Assembly (NCBI RefSeq): GCF_020740795.1
Contig: NC_067283.1
Location: 1,701,659-1,765,658 of the forward strand
Length of the DNA: 64,000 nt
Source: Apus apus
Lineage: Eukaryota; Chordata; Aves; Apodiformes; Apodidae
Direction of reading: 5' to 3'
Shown: positions 59,396-64,000 of the stretch, piece by piece
How the letters are laid out: each line of letters starts with the position of its first letter
Numbering within the stretch: position 1 is the first letter of the stretch
Program-made: the position numbers and the translations under genes
The notes under the pieces: model-generated
What the model was told of the DNA's origin: nothing
Seen by the model: only the letters and a program-made list of their open reading frames with translations
Databases searched by the model: none

Positions 59396-61446
59396 AGGCA
59401 CAATGCAAATGGCCAGTGTTCTGCTCCTGAGGTGACAGCACCTTCTCCCAGTGTATGTAGCATCTCCTTGCACCTGGGGTCATTAGTAATGCTTCATGGA
59501 GTGATCTCAGAGCACTTCACAGGGGGTGAGTCACCTCCTTTTTTTAGAGGCTGCCACCCAGTTATGTGTTGGCTCAAGAACTTACACAATGTTCTGGTGA
59601 CACCACCGGAAATATAATCCACGTCTCTCCTGCTAATCCCAGTTCTTGTCTGTGCTGCTGTGTGTGGTGCTGCACACATGTGTCAAAATGACAAGTTGCT
59701 CAAAAAAGAGGAGATTTACAGGATGTGGATAATGAGATGATGTTGGGGAGCCCAGCCTGGGAGAGGCTGCTTGTGGCATCTGGTCTGTAGATATCTGTGT
59801 CTTTAAAAAATATGAAGGAATTAGTTGCAAAGCAATTTAAATATCTCTGTCTCCCTCTGTGTACAGGGAGGTGGTTTCAGGACTGTAACCCCTAAGCTAT
59901 TTTTTACTAGATTTACAAGTAATTCAAAGCCATTTCTTTCTTGTTTTCTGCCAACCTATTCCTTTGCATGGTAATCTAATGGACTTCCAGGTGTTCCTTT
60001 TTGGGGTTTGTATTTGTTTATTGTGAGTTTTTTCTTTTGTGGTTTTTTGTTGCTGTTGTTTTTGGCTTTTTTTCCAGGCTGGGAATACTGGAGTGTGATG
60101 TTTTATTGCAGGTGAGGGTTTTTTCAGTGTTATTTTATAAAACCATTAATATTCCATGTCTTGTGACATGAGGAACTAGTTATGTTTTAGGAGGACTAGA
60201 ATAAGGGGTGACATAATGCTGAGCTTTATGTGGTGGGGTCAAAATTAAGTGATGGGAGGAGGAGAGAAGAGACATCCTGAATTTCAAGTAATGGTTCCTT
60301 ATAGTAAACCAGCTGTGTGAGTGGCAGAAGGCCTCTAGCTCCTTGTTTCTGGATTGGGATTGGCAGCACTTTAGAAAATATGGGGGGGAAGGAAAATCTT
60401 CTCATTTTGAAGAACAGTAGCTGAGCTGTTTGGTCTTCAGTGGGGAGCTCACAGCTTCTATTGGGGTGAAGTTGGTCTATTTTAACATTGCTTTTCATGG
60501 TCCAGCTCAAGTGTCACGAGCTGTGCTCCATGTCAGTGCTGCACAGGCTCTCAGGGGAAAAGCAGAGTCAAGGTTCTGTTTTCTGAAAGGCAAAGTGTTG
60601 CCAGAGGAGGAGACCAAGAACTTTCTTTAATACTGACTTGGGGAGAATAATTACAAAACTAATAGGTTAACAAGGGGTTTTGACTGCTCAAAAATCATCA
60701 TCACAGTTTAATGCCTGACATTATATGACACCACATGAATGTCATAGGTGAAGTAAATATTTAATGCCTTTTTCCAGCTAACTTCAAATAGTTCTGGCTA
60801 TTTATTCTTTTATTTGTTTAATGTTGGTAAAATTTGTCATGTGTTTTAATCTGACTCCTTGAAGTCTTGTGTTAAATGATGGCATGGTGCTGAATGTTCA
60901 CAGCTAGGAGCTCTGTTCTGTACCACTGGTGACTGTTTTCCTTGTTGAACAAAATCAATCTTGGTCCCTCTACCTACCTCTATATTGCTACGTTTAAACT
61001 TCTCTGAGAAAGGAGACAGAGCAGGGAAAAAGAAAAACATTGGGCAGCTCTCATTGTAATTACAACATCATTACATGGGGGGAAAATGTGCTGGAGCAAT
61101 GAATGGGTTTGCTTACCAAATAGTTTTTTGCTTGGACATTCTGGCCTGAGGCACAGAAAGGAGCTGAGTATTGGGCAAAGCCTTTAAGCTCTCAGGTGAG
61201 TCAAAAGTCATATGACCCAAGGCATGGACACGTAGATACACACATGTCAAGTGACTGCTTTGCTTCTTCTGAACTGAGAGGACTTATTTTACTCTTAGAT
61301 CCAGAGTTAAATATACAGTCTGTCTGTATTTTTCCTTGTGGTAACGGGCATAGTAGGATTTTTGCTTTAGCTTCCACTTTTTTTACCTGCTCTTTTGGAC
61401 TTTGAAGAGACAGAAACACTCAGGAAAAAAAAAATTCTGCCTACAG
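59396..61446 (+). other. Presumed intron, nothing recognised
   Basis: No CR1 or recognisable gene. A T- and G-rich stretch at about 60,000-60,080 is simple sequence. The region ends at the splice acceptor (CTGCCTACAG) before the ATG exon. Confidence 0.4.
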
Positions 61447-61513
61447 ATGGACAATTCTGTAAAGGCAGCAGCCCCCAAAAGGCTTCCTGGAAGTTCTGCA
61501 TCTACAGAGAGAG
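61447..61513 (+). CDS. Start-codon exon of an unidentified rightward gene (5' partial)
   Basis: A splice acceptor (AATTCTGCCTACAG) is followed immediately by an ATG and 67 coding bases, then a strong donor (GAG then GTAAGG), leaving phase 1. The predicted N-terminus, MDNSVKAAAPKRLPGSSAST and a few more residues, is basic and serine/alanine rich. That an ATG falls right at the acceptor suggests a non-coding first exon at the CpG island about 4.3 kb upstream. In human the divergent neighbour of JMJD4 is SNAP47, but this peptide does not match the SNAP47 start I know, so the gene is left unnamed. The rest of the gene would lie beyond the window. Confidence 0.5.
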
Positions 61514-64000
61514 GTAAGGAGCTTGAGATATGGTTTAGGAAGGTCTTTATTTGTGGCACAGTTGTGAGACTGCATCAGACATTAAGATTTAATTTGTTAT
61601 ACAGCAGGCTTGAGAGAAAATGTTGGCTTGGTGAGGAGCTGGTGGTGGTTGTAAAGAGTCTGGGGAAAGCTTGTGAAAACAGGCTGTAGGCTGAGATTTT
61701 ATAAAACTCTTATAAAGCTTGGTTGTTTACTATTTCTGCTTCCCTCGCAGGCTAAGCCTGGGTGAAGGTGGCTGTTGCTATTAGCAAGGTCTGGGAGTTG
61801 TTTTTCAGACGATGTTATGTTCTGTGCCTGTCCTAGCAGCAAGCATTGAGAAACCTGTGTTAGGTTCCAGTTTTCCCTTGTGATCTTCTGCAAGGCTCAT
61901 GATCTTTCCGTGTCTTCATTTCATCATTATTTCTATATACACATTACTTATAAAATGACTTCTCCGGGCAACAGGTTGTTGTGAGCCCTGTGCTGGTATT
62001 TATGAGATTTTCAGAAACTCAGTGTAAGTAGCAACTTCTAGTATAAGTAGCAAAGACTGCTGCAGGCTGGGGGAAGGAGATGTCAGGTGGGCTGGGATCT
62101 CCTGCATTCCTCAATGTGACCAACTGTTTTGATAAATGGGGAGGCTGCTGGTTAATTTTAATTTATTTTCCCTGCATCTACTGGGAGCTTTCAGTAAATT
62201 TAACTCACCTCTGCAATATGCTTAGGCTATGAGGAGTAACTTTGGCCTGAGGGTGTAATACAATATGCTTGTTTTTGTTTTCATCCATTTGCTATTTACT
62301 TCAAATCTTGGCAGTGTCAATCAAACCCAATTTGGATTTGTAATTTGTAAATCCAGATTAATAAAGCTGGAACATTATTTTGTTTCAGCTGTCATTGATT
62401 TCAGCACTAATGTGGTTTATGTTGTTTAAACTGACCCAGCTGTCAGTTAGAGCAGCAAGAAGTATGGCCTTGTCAGCACATCCCTCTGTATCTGCATTAG
62501 AAACATTTTCCTCTTAAAATATCCTGTAAAAGCCCCTGTTCTGCTTAGGGCTGGTTCAGAATCCCACTGCTGATGTTTGGTTCTTTGCAGTCATATTTGA
62601 GTGCTCATTAAAAAGTATTTTTCTTTTCCCTGTTTCTTTGTGTATGACAAAGAAAATAACCTCTAAATAGAAATTGCAATAATTGGCTACTCACAAAAAT
62701 TCTCTCCATCAGACCTGTCTGATCTAACCTTGCTGTATCAGAGAAACATCCTTCTTTATCTAGGTGGTGGAATTAAGGCCAGGGCTTTTAATTTTTTTCT
62801 CCAAATGATGAATTTATGTAGCAAACTATTGGTAAAGCTGCTAGAAGTCTTTCCTAGAATTTGTAGTTGTTTTGTGGATAATTGTTTCTGAGGCTACTGC
62901 CTTTAAATGAAGTTTCTGTGGGCTTATTTCTGCCTCTTTCTGGCCGGTAGAATCTGCAGAGAGAGATGATTTCTCACTGCATTGCAGTTTTATTAGGGCT
63001 ACACAGATTGAGAATTTTCACTTTAAACTCTGTTTGTTTTGTAAACTTGTGGCCTAATTTTTCTCCGTTTGCATCACAAACTCATGATGACAGGGAAGTA
63101 AGGTATGAGAACCAAAGTAAGGGTTTTTGTGGAATATGACAGAGCACGAGTAGTCTTAGTGACACTGAACTTTTTAATACATTTAATGAAAGAAGTAATT
63201 GGAACTGGTTGCTGGGTTAAAGTTCTCTATTTAAGGAATATTAATGATGTAGGAGTCTGAAGGCACTGGGAGATCTTCATGTGCTGTAGGGATTCACACC
63301 AGTGGACATGAAAAAGGACTATTAGCTTCTTAAATTTGCATTAGGATTCCTCTTGGTTTCCTTAAAGGGAACAGGTGGTACTGAAGTCAAAAGTTGCAAT
63401 TAGTGAAAGTGCCGACCTACCTGGGGATGTTCTGGTGGAGCTTGTCCCATTGATTGTACTATCCAAATAGCAGAACACCTTGAGATAATTTTATGGTACT
63501 AATCCGTAAATTGGGCTATGATACATCAAAGGCTTTGAGAAGATAATGAATATGTGAGTAATTAAATCACCATTACATAGATTAATGGGGGAATGGAATT
63601 GGTTTTCATGCTCCAAGCTGTCACGTTATGAAGGAGATGTTACAGGAAACAATCTGACCCTTAGGTACAAGAAGTCTCTTTGGAAGTCTGGAGAGATGCC
63701 ACTCAGATAAAATTCATTTAATTTACAGTTCCAAAAATTGGGATTGTTGTTGTAAGCAAGTCAGGCTGGAGGCATGTGACAGCTGCAGGTTTCCTTGCTG
63801 GGATTCCTGAGACCAGTGAGCAAGCCTTGTAGGATTAATATTTTGTCATCCAATAGCATCATGGGATCCCAGGAAAACACATCCTGTGACTGAGGTGTCA
63901 TGAAATCACCAGTGCCCTGAATGGTGTGTCCCTTCGTGCTGAGTGAGCAGTCAGCTCTGCTGGCTCTTTTAAGCCTCTCCCAGTTCTGCTGCAGCTTGCT
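61514..64000 (+). other. Presumed intron of the rightward gene, nothing recognised
   Basis: AT-rich sequence without CR1, RNA gene or convincing exon up to the window edge. Confidence 0.4.

Noticed and set aside
1..64000. CRISPR arrays, operons, ribosome binding sites, tRNA or rRNA genes
   Set aside because: The sequence is a vertebrate nuclear locus; no spaced identical repeats of CRISPR type and no tRNA or rRNA cores were seen.

Overview
The window looks like nuclear DNA of a bird. It carries about thirty CR1 LINE segments ending in the avian-type ATTCTATGATTCTATGA repeats, one solo retroviral LTR of avian ERVL appearance, and intron-rich vertebrate genes with GT-AG junctions. I made no species call. 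All gene names come from recognising spliced peptides by eye; no search was run.

Layout. (1) 1-11,347: no gene recognised. Nothing repeat-like is obvious before 8,562 except an A-rich tract; two CR1 pieces follow. (2) 11,351-43,760 (+): a complete ALS2CL coding sequence in 25 coding exons, predicted 951 aa, with a DH/PH-like N-terminal half, eight MORN motifs and a C-terminal VPS9 domain; its 3' UTR runs to about 45,050. (3) 45,050-47,630: tail-to-tail intergenic gap with one CR1. (4) 55,962-47,838 (-): a complete JMJD4 coding sequence in six coding exons, predicted 427 aa, a JmjC 2-oxoglutarate/Fe(II) oxygenase. One or two 5' non-coding or alternative exons lie upstream, at 56,086-56,304 and ending at 56,896. 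(5) 56,600-57,200: a GC-rich, CpG-rich promoter with a CCAAT box and a 17-bp tandem array. It looks bidirectional. (6) 57,100-64,000 (+): the start of a rightward gene whose only visible coding exon is a short ATG exon at 61,447-61,513. SNAP47 is the head-to-head neighbour of JMJD4 in human, but this peptide is not one I recognise, so the gene is left unnamed.

Function. ALS2CL is an endosomal alsin-related protein acting around Rab5; JMJD4 hydroxylates the translation termination factor eRF1. The two are not known to act together, and their adjacency is probably only lineage-specific synteny. Most of the interesting structure is in how transposons sit against exons. Inverted CR1 pairs flank JMJD4 exon 4 and ALS2CL coding exon 8, CR1 ends abut splice sites, and an LTR is nested inside an older CR1. 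No novel multigene system was found.
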